Below are positions 24,361 through 33,514 of a DNA stretch of 64,000 bases, one piece after another. How positions within the stretch are numbered: the stretch's first letter is position 1; each line of letters opens with the position of its first letter. The translations under genes were made by a program, and so were the position numbers. The DNA is taken from positions 1 through 64,000 of the forward strand of contig JAICKC010000007.1 in the NCBI GenBank assembly GCA_025928155.1, read 5' to 3'. The notes under the pieces are model-generated. The model worked only from the letters and a program-made list of their open reading frames with translations, was not told the DNA's origin and did no database searches. The stretch is from Candidatus Saccharimonadota bacterium. Its GTDB lineage: Bacteria > Patescibacteriota > Saccharimonadia > Saccharimonadales > UBA4665.

Positions 24361-26151
24361 ATGAGCGTTCTCTCCGCTACCGCACAGGCCCAGGTAGAAG
24401 ACAAACTTGTCGAAAGTAAGATTCTGACGCGCGCAGACCTGGCGATGTTGAAAGATGAGTCCAAAAGAAAGGGCACGCCGCTTTTTAGCCTGCTCGTGAG
24501 TAGCGACAAAGTGAGCAACGAGGAGCTTACCAAAACTATCGCGCATGTCACCAAGGTGCCGTACGTAAACCTGACCGAGGCGAAAATCGACCCTAAAGTG
24601 CTTGATTTGTTGCCGGAGGACGTCGCAGAGCGCTACATGGCAGTGCCCCTTGGCGAAATGCAACACAAGCTAGTAGTGGCCATGCTTGACGCTGACAACG
24701 TGCAGGCGGTAGACTTCCTGAGCAATCGCATCGGTCGACCGCTCAAGGTGTATGCCGCCTCTGAAGAGGGTGTTCGCCAGGTGCTGCACCAGTACCAGAC
24801 CAGGCTCTCGGATGAGATCGTGAACGAGATCGGTGACGTTGGTGAAGTGAAAGACGAAGGTGGCAAGGTGGCTGATCGGAAAAAGGCACCCAGCGTCGCA
24901 ACTATTGTCCAAGATTCGCCGATCAGCAAGGCGCTCACCACTATTCTGGAGTATGCCGCTCGCAACCGCGCCAGCGACATTCATATTGAGCCACTCAAAG
25001 AGTCACTCAAGATCCGCTGCCGTATCGATGGGATTTTGCGGGAGCTCATGAAACTACCCAAGAGCACCGAGCCGCCGCTTATTTCCCGCATCAAAATTTT
25101 GAGTAACCTCAAGATTGACGAACACCGCGTGCCTCAAGACGGTGAGTTTAGCGTGATTGCCGCTGGCAAAGAGATTGACCTGCGTATATCAGTCAGTCCG
25201 GTGGTGTGGGGCGAACAGGTGGTCATCCGTCTGCTCGACAAGAGCGGTACGACGCTCAAACTGGAAAGTATGGGCTACCGTGGTCGAGCACTGCGCTCTA
25301 TTCGATCCGGGCTGGAGCGTACCAACGGCATGGTTCTGACTTCCGGCCCGACTGGGTCAGGTAAATCCACGAGTTTGTATGCGCTGTTGCAGGAAGTGAA
25401 GAGCGACGGCGTGAACATCGTGACACTGGAAGACCCAGTCGAGTACAAGATGGACGGGGTTAACCAAATACAAGTAAATGCCGATGTGGGCCTGACGTTC
25501 GCGAGCGGTTTGCGCTCAATCCTCCGGCAGGACCCTGACATCGTCATGGTGGGGGAGATCCGTGACAAAGAAACCGCCGAGCTGGCGGTGCAGGCCTCCC
25601 TGACCGGTCACCTGGTATTCAGCACGCTTCACACTAACAGCGCTGCAGGCATTCTGCCGCGCCTGCTCGATATGGGTGTGGAGCCGTTTCTTATCGCCAG
25701 TACGGTGCATACGGTGATTGGTCAGCGTCTGGTACGGCGGATTGGCAAAAATAAGCAGACGTATACCTCTGACTTGGCTGAGACGGCGGCCATAAAGAAT
25801 GCGCTGGGCTCATTACTGCCGCAAACGAAGGATCAGGCAGCAGCGGTCGCCAAAGACATGGGCTACCAGAGCTTGCCCTTAAGCACTGATTCCGCTTATA
25901 CTTTAACCAAGGGCGTTGATACTCCGGACTCGCCCGGTGGCTACAAGGGTAGGATGGGTGTCTATGAGGTGTTTGACATCAGCGAAGCTATACAACAGCT
26001 CATCCTCAAACGAGCCACCAGCAACGAGATTCAGGCTCAGGCCCAGCGTGAGGGCATGGTTACCATGCGTCAAGATGGTTATCTGAAAGCATTAGCCGGC
26101 GAGACGACCATACGTGAAGTGAACCGGGTAGCGTCGGCTGATAGCGCTTAA
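24361..26151 (+). CDS. pilB: type IV pilus extension ATPase PilB
   Basis: Hexameric motor that powers pilus polymerisation. An N-terminal MshEN-type domain (about residues 1-150) precedes the N2 domain and the RecA-like core with Walker A GPTGSGKS (329-336), Asp box and Walker B (DIVMVGEIRD). The usual zinc-binding tetracysteine between the His box and the C-terminus is missing: QRLVRRIGKNKQTY and SPGGYKGRMGVYEV flank a cysteine-free insertion. The only Cys in the protein is in CRIDG. 596 aa is normal. PilT follows. Confidence 0.94.
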   Translation: MSVLSATAQAQVEDKLVESKILTRADLAMLKDESKRKGTPLFSLLVSSDKVSNEELTKTIAHVTKVPYVNLTEAKIDPKVLDLLPEDVAERYMAVPLGEMQHKLVVAMLDADNVQAVDFLSNRIGRPLKVYAASEEGVRQVLHQYQTRLSDEIVNEIGDVGEVKDEGGKVADRKKAPSVATIVQDSPISKALTTILEYAARNRASDIHIEPLKESLKIRCRIDGILRELMKLPKSTEPPLISRIKILSNLKIDEHRVPQDGEFSVIAAGKEIDLRISVSPVVWGEQVVIRLLDKSGTTLKLESMGYRGRALRSIRSGLERTNGMVLTSGPTGSGKSTSLYALLQEVKSDGVNIVTLEDPVEYKMDGVNQIQVNADVGLTFASGLRSILRQDPDIVMVGEIRDKETAELAVQASLTGHLVFSTLHTNSAAGILPRLLDMGVEPFLIASTVHTVIGQRLVRRIGKNKQTYTSDLAETAAIKNALGSLLPQTKDQAAAVAKDMGYQSLPLSTDSAYTLTKGVDTPDSPGGYKGRMGVYEVFDISEAIQQLILKRATSNEIQAQAQREGMVTMRQDGYLKALAGETTIREVNRVASADSA

Positions 26152-26175
26152 GTAAAGGAATAGGAAGAAAACAGG

Positions 26176-27243
26176 GTGGCACAAGCACAACGCGTAGAAG
26201 TCCTTCTCGAGGAAGTAGTAAAGAAAAAAGCCAGCGACCTACACTTACAAGTGGGGTTGCCGCCTATGTTGCGTGTTGATGGCACGCTCGTGCCAGTCGG
26301 CGGCGCCGAAGTATTAAACGAAGAGGCAGTCGAAACGCTTATTTTCGCCATTTTGGACGAAGACCAGAAGCAGATCCTGCTCAAAGACAAGGAGTTTGAC
26401 TTCAGCTTTGCCTTCGGCGACCTGGGACGTTTCCGAGTGAACGCCTTCCACGAGCGCGGTAACTTGGCCGCGGCGCTGCGGCTTATCCCAAGTGAAATCA
26501 TGACCATCGAGCAACTAGGTTTGCCGCCAGTGGTCGGTAAGTTTGCCGACTACCCGCGCGGTCTCGTACTGGTAACCGGGCCGACTGGCTCCGGTAAATC
26601 GACCAGCTTGGCGGCGCTTATTCACAAAATCAACCTCGAGCAATCCAAGCACATCATTACCATCGAAGACCCCATCGAATACACGCATAAGAGCAAGAAG
26701 AGCGTGATTGTCCAGCGTGAAGTGCACTACGACACCTATAGCTTTAGCGCGGCACTTCGCTCGGCGCTGCGTGAGGACCCGGACGTGGTGCTGATCGGTG
26801 AAATGCGCGACCTTGAGACTATCGCCAGCGCTATTACCATTGCCGAAACGGGCCACTTGGTATTCGCTACGCTGCACACCAATAGCGCGGCCCAGAGTAT
26901 CGATCGTATGATCGACGTTTTTCCGCCACACCAGCAGCCGCAGATTCGCGCCCAGCTTAGCAATATTCTGATGGCCATCTGTTCGCAGCGCCTGATTCCA
27001 GCTATAGGCGGCGGGCGTATCGCCTCGGCCGAAGTCTTGATGGCCACGCCGGCCGTGCGCAACATCATCCGTGAAGGCAAAACGCACCAGCTCGATGCCG
27101 TTATCCAAACCGGCGCCGAATTTGGCATGCAGAGTATGGACAAGACCCTGGTGTCACTCATCCACGCTGGTACCATTAGTTACGACGAGGCTCGCAATTA
27201 CGCTGTTGACCAAGATGAATTAGACAGGCTCATGCGAGACTAG
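26176..27243 (+). CDS. pilT: type IV pilus retraction ATPase PilT
   Basis: A twitching-motility motor that depolymerises the pilus. 355 aa, GTG start. Walker A is GPTGSGKS (135-142), Walker B is VVLIGEMRD, and the C-terminal AVRNIIREGK segment corresponds to the AIRNLIRE motif needed for retraction. PilT beside PilB implies dynamic, retractable pili, hence motility, DNA uptake or host attachment. Confidence 0.94.
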   Translation: MAQAQRVEVLLEEVVKKKASDLHLQVGLPPMLRVDGTLVPVGGAEVLNEEAVETLIFAILDEDQKQILLKDKEFDFSFAFGDLGRFRVNAFHERGNLAAALRLIPSEIMTIEQLGLPPVVGKFADYPRGLVLVTGPTGSGKSTSLAALIHKINLEQSKHIITIEDPIEYTHKSKKSVIVQREVHYDTYSFSAALRSALREDPDVVLIGEMRDLETIASAITIAETGHLVFATLHTNSAAQSIDRMIDVFPPHQQPQIRAQLSNILMAICSQRLIPAIGGGRIASAEVLMATPAVRNIIREGKTHQLDAVIQTGAEFGMQSMDKTLVSLIHAGTISYDEARNYAVDQDELDRLMRD

Positions 27244-27253
27244 GATTAACCAA

Positions 27254-28480
27254 ATGCTAACCTATCAATACACCGCGCGCAACCCGCAGACCGGCCAACA
27301 GACTCATTCGACGGTTGAAGCCGACAGCGAAGCTGCGGCAGCCAAGCTCATTAGCAACCAGGGGCTGGTGGCTACGAGTATCAAGGTCCGGGGTGCGGGT
27401 AGCGGTTCAATGTTGAGCGGTTTTGGTAGTCGGGTGCCTGCAAAAGACCGGGTGTTGTTTAGCCGCCAGCTGAGTACGCTCATTAATGCCGGCTTGCCGC
27501 TCCTACAAGCGCTACGCAGCGTAAACCAGCAAACCACCAGCAAGCCGCTGCAGGGGATATTGAGCCAAATCATCGGTAACGTAGAAGGCGGCTCCACACT
27601 GTCAGCGTCCATGGCTAAGCACCCTCGGGTGTTCAATCAGGTCTACATAAGTCTCATAACCGCCGGTGAAACCTCGGGTACACTTGATAGAGCGCTGGAG
27701 CGCTTGGCTATCCAACAGGAAAAGGAAGCTGACCTGAACAGTAAAATCCGCGGCGCCATGACGTATCCTATCATCGTGTTGCTCGTGATGGGTGGTGTGG
27801 TCGGATTTATGGTCGTGAAGGTGCTGCCGCAGGTGAAAACGCTCTATCAGGGTTTGCCGGGCGCCACGCTTCCCTTAATTACCCGGATACTGCTCGGCTT
27901 TTCGGACTTCATTATTCACTTCTGGTGGCTGGTGCTCATCGCGCTGGGCGTACTCGTTTTTATGACGACCCGTTGGGCGCGCACCGGCCCCGGCAAAGAA
28001 GTGATCGATCGTCTGAAGATGAGGGCTTGGCCGATCGGTCCACTTTTCATGAAGATGTACATGGCACGGTTTGCCCGGACTGGTACCACGCTGGTGGCGA
28101 GCGGTGTGCCCTTACTGCAAATGCTCAGCATCACAGCCCAGGCGGTCAACAATGTGCATATCGCGCGTTCTATCAACCAAGCGGCCGAAAAGGTCAAGGG
28201 TGGCAAAAGTCTCGGCGACAGCATAGAGAATGACCCGAATTTTCTGCCGCTTGTACCAAATATGTTAAAAATTGGTGAGCAGTCCGGCGCCATCGAGCAG
28301 ATGATGGCCAAAGTTGCCGACTACTACGAAAAAGAAGTAGACAACGAAGTCGCAAACATATCATCCATCATCGAGCCGGTCATGATGGTGATACTCGGTG
28401 TGGTGGCATTTGTGATTGTTGCTGCGGTCCTGCTGCCTATCTATGGGTTGGCAGGCAACAGCACTCTGACCGGCAACTAA
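27254..28480 (+). CDS. pilC: type IV pilus platform protein PilC
   Basis: Polytopic inner-membrane platform (408 aa) on which PilB and PilT act. It contains two GspF domains (about residues 65-190 and 270-395). Membrane helices lie around 165-190, 215-240 and 375-398, and the cytoplasmic motif FSRQLSTLINAGLPLLQALR is typical. It completes the pilB-pilT-pilC motor cassette. Confidence 0.94.
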   Translation: MLTYQYTARNPQTGQQTHSTVEADSEAAAAKLISNQGLVATSIKVRGAGSGSMLSGFGSRVPAKDRVLFSRQLSTLINAGLPLLQALRSVNQQTTSKPLQGILSQIIGNVEGGSTLSASMAKHPRVFNQVYISLITAGETSGTLDRALERLAIQQEKEADLNSKIRGAMTYPIIVLLVMGGVVGFMVVKVLPQVKTLYQGLPGATLPLITRILLGFSDFIIHFWWLVLIALGVLVFMTTRWARTGPGKEVIDRLKMRAWPIGPLFMKMYMARFARTGTTLVASGVPLLQMLSITAQAVNNVHIARSINQAAEKVKGGKSLGDSIENDPNFLPLVPNMLKIGEQSGAIEQMMAKVADYYEKEVDNEVANISSIIEPVMMVILGVVAFVIVAAVLLPIYGLAGNSTLTGN

Positions 28481-28574
28481 GATACCTGTGGATAATTGCT
28501 TGTATTGCTGCGTTTTTACAGGTATTATTCGAAACATAAGTGTAAACGTAAATTTGCAAAGGGGCACCTGCAAT

Positions 28575-29072
28575 ATGTTCAAACAGTTACAGAAACATAA
28601 TCGCCAAGAGGGCTTCACTATCATCGAAGTGCTTATCGTCTTGGCGATCGCCGGTTTAATTATGGTAGTAGTGTTCCTGGCAGTACCAAACTTGCAGCGT
28701 AGCCAGCGCAATAACGCGCGTAACTCAGACGCGAGCAACCAGCTGCAAGAGGGGTCGAGCTACGTCGCTAACGCGAATGGACAAATGCCGCCTGCTTGTG
28801 GTCCGTACACCTACGACCCATCTAGCGGAAGCTGGGGCACGGTTGCCGCTACTTGCAGCTGGTTGACCGACTACAAACCACAGCAGCTTTTGACGGTTCA
28901 GTCCGAAGCCTACGCTGCCGGTTTAACTCCAGATAAGTCGCACGCCTACCTTGTTACTGGCGCGGTTTGTAGCGGGACGAGCTATACCAACACAGGTGCC
29001 ACGACACGTGACTATGTAATATTCTATGGCCTCGAAGGCAGCACTACCACTAAGTGTACCCAAGGCTCATAA
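28575..29072 (+). CDS. type IV pilin (probable major pilin)
   Basis: The short leader MFKQLQKHNRQEG is cut by the prepilin peptidase before FTIIEVLIVLAIAG; Glu5 of the mature protein is present. The hydrophobic alpha-1 helix is followed by a globular domain with two Cys pairs. The true start is ATG 28575 (AAAGGGG site), 165 aa; in-frame sequence upstream is not pilin-like. It is followed by a strong terminator, so it ends the transcription unit, as expected for an abundantly made major pilin. Confidence 0.88.
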   Translation: MFKQLQKHNRQEGFTIIEVLIVLAIAGLIMVVVFLAVPNLQRSQRNNARNSDASNQLQEGSSYVANANGQMPPACGPYTYDPSSGSWGTVAATCSWLTDYKPQQLLTVQSEAYAAGLTPDKSHAYLVTGAVCSGTSYTNTGATTRDYVIFYGLEGSTTTKCTQGS

Positions 29073-29092
29073 CCAGAACTGAGTCATGAGTC

Positions 29093-29123
29093 AGGAAGAG
29101 CTCCTCGGAGTTCTTCCTTTTTT
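29093..29123 (+). terminator. intrinsic terminator after the pilin gene
   Basis: AGGAAGAGCT (29093-29102) pairs with AGTTCTTCCT (29109-29118), with one G-U pair, around a 6-nt loop, followed by TTTTTT. Confidence 0.88.
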
Positions 29124-29140
29124 ATGGTAGCATTACGGTT

Positions 29141-29980
29141 ATGGTTGTAGTGTGGCTGGCTGTGCTGGGGGTGATTTTCGGAAGTTTTGTAAATGCGCTG
29201 GTGTGGCGCATTCACGAGCAGGCTCAGTTAGCTGACAAGAAAGGGAAGGTGGCTGCAAAACGGCGCCAGGAACTTTCCATAATCAAAGGCCGCAGCATGT
29301 GTCCGCACTGTGGCCACGAGCTTGCGGCCAAGGATTTGGTTCCGGTGCTGAGCTGGCTGTGGTTGCGAGGCAAGTGCCGCTACTGTGGTACTAAAATTCC
29401 GGACAGCCCGCTCGTAGAACTTTTTACCGGTCTACTCTTTGCGCTGTCGTACATAAGTTGGCCGCAGACACTCCAGGGAGCAGAGCTGGCTACGTTTGCT
29501 GCGTGGCTCGCCATAGTGGTAGGGTTTACAGCGCTCATAGTATACGATTTGCGGTGGTATTTGCTGCCCGATCGACTCGTATTCCCGCTTACAGGGCTGG
29601 CCGCATTACAAGTGTTCGTAGTAGCGGTCTGGAGACAGAGCGGGGAAGAGGTTTGGATGTCTGTGCTCGGTGCAGCCGTCATTTTTGGGCTGTTTTGGCT
29701 ACTGTTCCAGATCTCGAAGGGAGCCTGGATCGGCGGTGGCGACGTCAAGCTGGCGGTGACGCTTGGCCTGCTGGCGGGGACGCCGTTTCGCGCGCTCACA
29801 CTTATCTTCTTCGCGTCGCTCATTGGTACGCTGGTTAGCCTACCACAGCTTCTCAACGGCAAGAACGGCCTAACGCAGCGGATTCCATTCGGTCCGCCGT
29901 TGATACTTGCGGCCATAATCGTAGTGCTCTATGGTACGCCGATAGCTGACTGGTACCAACACCTCGTTCTTCCGAGCTGA
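29141..29980 (+). CDS. pilD: prepilin peptidase PilD
   Basis: A bifunctional aspartyl protease and N-methyltransferase that removes prepilin leaders. The N-terminal cytoplasmic domain has the two zinc-binding pairs CPHC and CRYC. The catalytic aspartates are in VYDLRWYLLPD and GGGDVKLA. About seven membrane helices, 279 aa. A TAGCAT hexamer with TG extension ends 7 nt before the ATG, suggesting a nearly leaderless mRNA. It serves the pilin and pseudopilins on either side. Confidence 0.94.
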   Translation: MVVVWLAVLGVIFGSFVNALVWRIHEQAQLADKKGKVAAKRRQELSIIKGRSMCPHCGHELAAKDLVPVLSWLWLRGKCRYCGTKIPDSPLVELFTGLLFALSYISWPQTLQGAELATFAAWLAIVVGFTALIVYDLRWYLLPDRLVFPLTGLAALQVFVVAVWRQSGEEVWMSVLGAAVIFGLFWLLFQISKGAWIGGGDVKLAVTLGLLAGTPFRALTLIFFASLIGTLVSLPQLLNGKNGLTQRIPFGPPLILAAIIVVLYGTPIADWYQHLVLPS

Positions 29981-30031
29981 GATGTAGATTGCCTCTAGTG
30001 CTCTGCTTATGCTTCCTGCTATACTGGCTGC

Positions 30032-31132
30032 ATGAGCAAGGGTGGCAAAGAGGCGCCTCAGTCCCATTCGGTGGGATTTACTATTGTAGAGGTATTGATT
30101 GTGTTGGCTGTGAGCAGTGCACTGCTTGTTACTGCCTACGCGCTTGTGAGCGGCCGACAAAAGCGCACCCAGTTTACGACGAGTATCAACGACACCCGGC
30201 AACAGCTCCAACAGATTATTAACGAGACGACCAGTGGCTATTTTCCGGCGTCAGATCAGTTTGTGTGCCAGGATCCTGGCACACAGCAGCCGGTTACCTT
30301 TAAAGCTGCCGGTGCTGCTGATCCGGGCGGCCAGGGTTCAAATCAGGGGTGTGTCTTCCTGGGTAAGTCTATCCAGTTCGGGCTAGACGTAACTGATCCT
30401 GGACAATCTCAGCTGGCGGTAGTACCGGTGGTCGGCAGGCAGACCTGGAACAGCTTACCGATTAAAACGCTAGCCCAAGCTATTCCTAGGGCTGCCTGGC
30501 CTGAAGGAGCCGATCCGATGCTCACAGACCCAAGCGGGGCTGCTGCCATAGCCGCTCTGAAAGGCTTGAGTCAAGGTTCGGTGCACTCCATACAATACGG
30601 ACTGCACATAGCGAACAACAGCAGTGCTTGTCACGGCGCACACATTCCGGGTGTCGGCGCGCCTGTCATTCCTACTCCTCCTGAAGCCCCGCCGACCAAC
30701 TCGTTCGGTACCGATCCGCCAGTGTGTTTCTTGCCCACTGGTAAAGCAGATACGGCTGCAAACTACGTCGCGACAGGCATGATGGCCGTGCTGTTCGGAG
30801 ACAATGCCGGCAATATCTCGTCGTTTGATAGCTCGAACAATCTGCAATCTGGCTTGCAGCAAATGAGCCTGTATGGAGTGGGCCCAAACAAATCAAACGG
30901 TACTAACACGAGCAACTCCGCAGGCGAGTCAATCGCCGCCGCCGCCGATCACCTGGGCGATTCCCCTTCATTCGTAAGCGCTTCTGGCAGCCAGGGGAAC
31001 CTCATGAGCGCAGCCAAACTAAAACTTTGCATCGACGACGACGCCACCAACCAGTCAGGCCTGTTTACCATTAGTGGTGACGGCAGCTTCACTATATCCC
31101 TCGACATACAGAGTAATAAGACATGTCAGTAG
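30032..31132 (+). CDS. pseudopilin-like minor pilin, 366 aa
   Basis: Leader of 14 residues ending in Gly, then FTIVEVLIVLAVSSALLV, a normal class III pilin signal with Glu at +5. The globular part is much larger than in major pilins (about 320 residues) and carries several Cys, fitting a minor, perhaps tip-located, pilin. TATACT ends exactly 6 nt before the ATG, so translation likely starts at the first transcribed base. It overlaps the next gene by 10 nt. Confidence 0.82.
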   Translation: MSKGGKEAPQSHSVGFTIVEVLIVLAVSSALLVTAYALVSGRQKRTQFTTSINDTRQQLQQIINETTSGYFPASDQFVCQDPGTQQPVTFKAAGAADPGGQGSNQGCVFLGKSIQFGLDVTDPGQSQLAVVPVVGRQTWNSLPIKTLAQAIPRAAWPEGADPMLTDPSGAAAIAALKGLSQGSVHSIQYGLHIANNSSACHGAHIPGVGAPVIPTPPEAPPTNSFGTDPPVCFLPTGKADTAANYVATGMMAVLFGDNAGNISSFDSSNNLQSGLQQMSLYGVGPNKSNGTNTSNSAGESIAAAADHLGDSPSFVSASGSQGNLMSAAKLKLCIDDDATNQSGLFTISGDGSFTISLDIQSNKTCQ

Positions 31133-31581
31133 CGCGTATAAAAAACTTGGGCCAACGAGGCGACACGCTTGTAGAAGTACTCGTAGCCATTGTAGTAGTC
31201 AGCACCGTATTAGTTGCTGCTTACACCACCACTATTCGTAACATTAATGTCGGGCAAGACACACAAGAGCACAGCCAGGCGCTACAGCTCGCGGAGGCGC
31301 AGATAGAGTACTTGCGCACTACTTCGCTTGGCGGCCAAACTTGTTTTGATCCAGTCTCAGATCCGACTGACTCTAGCGCTGGAAACCCTATGAGTGGCAG
31401 TAACTGTATCATCGACAGCGCGGATCATCTCAATGGTGGTATACAACCGGTTTACAGCATCGCCATTACGCCCAACTCACCACCGCTGGGCGCACCGACC
31501 ACATATACGATAAAAGTCACATGGACAAGTATTGTCCATTCCGCCCAGACGAATAACGTAACGTTATATTACCAGCACTAA
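31123..31581 (+). CDS. PilV/GspI-like pseudopilin
   Basis: 152 aa with the signal RG-DTLVEVLVAIVVVS: the residue after the cleavage Gly is Asp instead of Phe, while Glu5 is retained. The alpha-1 helix and the AEAQIEYLR segment are typical of PilV/GspI-like minor pseudopilins, which form the tip complex priming assembly. It overlaps the previous gene by 10 nt and precedes the next by 2 nt. Confidence 0.78.
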   Translation: MSVARIKNLGQRGDTLVEVLVAIVVVSTVLVAAYTTTIRNINVGQDTQEHSQALQLAEAQIEYLRTTSLGGQTCFDPVSDPTDSSAGNPMSGSNCIIDSADHLNGGIQPVYSIAITPNSPPLGAPTTYTIKVTWTSIVHSAQTNNVTLYYQH

Positions 31582-31583
31582 TC

Positions 31584-32276
31584 ATGAAAATACGTCGCCA
31601 CGCCACGCCAATGCAGATGCACCGCCGCCAAGCTGGCTTCACGATTGTGGAGCTTGCGATTGCTACAACCGTATTCTCGCTAGTGCTCATAGTGGTTCTG
31701 TACGGAGTACTTAGTTTCACGCATGCGTACTATCGGGGTATTAACAACTCTGCTACGCAAAATACGGCGCGCAGTATTGTCAGCAACGTGTCCCAAGCAA
31801 TAGAGTTCAGTGGTGGTATTCCCACTGGAGACGCCATTGATGCCACGCCCGGCCACCAGAACGTGACGTACTTTTGCGATGGCAGCAATGTATACGTATA
31901 CCAACCCGGCGTCCAATTTAGTGGTAGTCCAACGCTTACCAGCCCCGGATTGTACGAAAAACCGGCGTCCCCAGGGTGCACCTTTGACGGTACGCTGAGC
32001 GGCGGTAGGGAGCTACTGGCGAAAGGTATGCGTGTCGCGGTCCTGACGGTGCAGCAAAACACAAGCAGCAAGGCGTATATGATAGCTGTAAGGCTCGCGC
32101 TTGGTGACGATGACCTACTATGTTCACCTGCAACTACGGGCAGCTGCGCGCCAAATGGCACGCTCCCTGTTTACAATAAGAATGATCTTCAGTGCAAGCA
32201 GCATACGGGCTACCAATTCTGTGCGGTTGCGGCGCTTGGCTCTACCGCGACAGTCAGAGTGGACAATGGTGGTTAA
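31584..32276 (+). CDS. PilW/GspJ-like pseudopilin
   Basis: 230 aa with leader MKIRRHATPMQMHRRQAG and FTIVELAIATTVFSLVL, the prepilin cleavage site with Glu5. The globular domain contains several Cys (CDG, CTFDG, CSPATTGSC), probably disulfide-bonded. Operon position between the PilV-like and PilX-like genes matches the minor-pilin order fimT/pilV/pilW/pilX of other bacteria. Confidence 0.78.
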   Translation: MKIRRHATPMQMHRRQAGFTIVELAIATTVFSLVLIVVLYGVLSFTHAYYRGINNSATQNTARSIVSNVSQAIEFSGGIPTGDAIDATPGHQNVTYFCDGSNVYVYQPGVQFSGSPTLTSPGLYEKPASPGCTFDGTLSGGRELLAKGMRVAVLTVQQNTSSKAYMIAVRLALGDDDLLCSPATTGSCAPNGTLPVYNKNDLQCKQHTGYQFCAVAALGSTATVRVDNGG

Positions 32277-32309
32277 AAAAATCGTGAAAACGGGTACAAT
32301 ATGATAAGC

Positions 32310-33434
32310 ATGAGCGGTATGAGGCGGAGCGAACAGGGCATAGTTTCTATATTGGTGACGATGATTATGGTAATCGTCATCAGTCTCATCGTGCTCGGGT
32401 TCGCTGAGGTCACGCGACGTAACTCGCGCGAAGCGCTCGACAACCAGTTGAGCTCGCAGGCGTACTATGCCGCTGAAAGCGGTGTTAACACTGCAGCCAA
32501 CTGGCTCAGCGCTCATCCAACAGCTTTAGTTAATACGACTGACTGCAGAAGTTTTATCGTTGACGCGGCCAATGGTTTGGGTGGTACCTACAGCAACAAC
32601 AGTAATACAGACGCCGCTTTCCCTAACGCAACCAACGTACTCAATGCCACTTCCAACATCCGCTACAACTGCCTCATGGTTAATACCACACCGGACAGCC
32701 TGGAAACCAAGCCGCTCAATCAAGATACGACGAAAACCTGGCACATAGCAAACGCGGATGGTGCGGCGTTTGGGACATTCACATTTGACTGGGATAAGCA
32801 GACGGGTAGTCCGCGTCCGGCAGGTTGTAACGAGACAGGATATAGCTTGCCAGCGTACGACTCCTGGCCATGCCAGTACGGCATATTGCGGGTTGATCTT
32901 GTACCGGTAAGCGGCGGAAGTCTCAACAAGGCTAACATAGAAACTAATAGTAGCTCCACCGTCACGACGCTCTATATGATTCCTTCGCTGACTACCGGTA
33001 CATCGAGTCCCGTCACCGTTAATGCGCCTAGCCCTGCTACAAGTTGCGCCGGTATGCCGGGCGGTGTCGCTAACTGCCCGGCCCAGATAGTACTGGTGCG
33101 CTGTGCGGCGTCTGGCTGCTCGCTGACACTCACGCTTGGCGGAGGTAGTAATGAATATTATGCTCGGCTCACAATGTTGTACCAGGATTCCGACAGGGTT
33201 ACGCTCACGGCGACTGATGCCGGTGTGCCGGGAGTCTCTTCCGACTTCAGTGGTGGTCAGGCCGTTATTGATTCAACAGGCCAGGCACAAGATGAACTGC
33301 GGCGTGTACAGGTTCGTCTACCGTTGGCACTACAAACTACCGATCTGCCACTGTACGCGTTGCAGTCAACTGATGAGGTCTGTAAACAGCTCAACGTTGG
33401 GCCGAGTGTGCCCTATATCGACGAGTGTCCGTAG
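32310..33434 (+). CDS. PilX-like minor pilus protein
   Basis: The N-terminus GIVSILVTMIMVIVISLIVLGF followed by an AYYAAESGVNTAANWL helix is the PilX N-terminal pattern; there is no Glu5, as expected for GspK/PilX-like tip proteins. A large Ser/Thr-rich domain with Cys pairs follows. I prefer ATG 32310 to ATG 32301, because a TACAAT hexamer occupies 32295-32300, making 32301 too close to be transcribed. It closes the pilus locus and converges with xer. Confidence 0.78.
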   Translation: MSGMRRSEQGIVSILVTMIMVIVISLIVLGFAEVTRRNSREALDNQLSSQAYYAAESGVNTAANWLSAHPTALVNTTDCRSFIVDAANGLGGTYSNNSNTDAAFPNATNVLNATSNIRYNCLMVNTTPDSLETKPLNQDTTKTWHIANADGAAFGTFTFDWDKQTGSPRPAGCNETGYSLPAYDSWPCQYGILRVDLVPVSGGSLNKANIETNSSSTVTTLYMIPSLTTGTSSPVTVNAPSPATSCAGMPGGVANCPAQIVLVRCAASGCSLTLTLGGGSNEYYARLTMLYQDSDRVTLTATDAGVPGVSSDFSGGQAVIDSTGQAQDELRRVQVRLPLALQTTDLPLYALQSTDEVCKQLNVGPSVPYIDECP

Positions 33435-33514
33435 GGTAGCATGAGCCACTCGCAAGTGGACTTCCTATCGCGTCGGCAAGATGGTTCATATTTTGGTTGA
33501 GCTGCTCTTCATGC

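Noticed and set aside
28487-28495. Perfect DnaA box (TGTGGATAA) upstream of the pilin gene
   Set aside because: One 9-mer match is expected about every other window of this size; no cluster around it.
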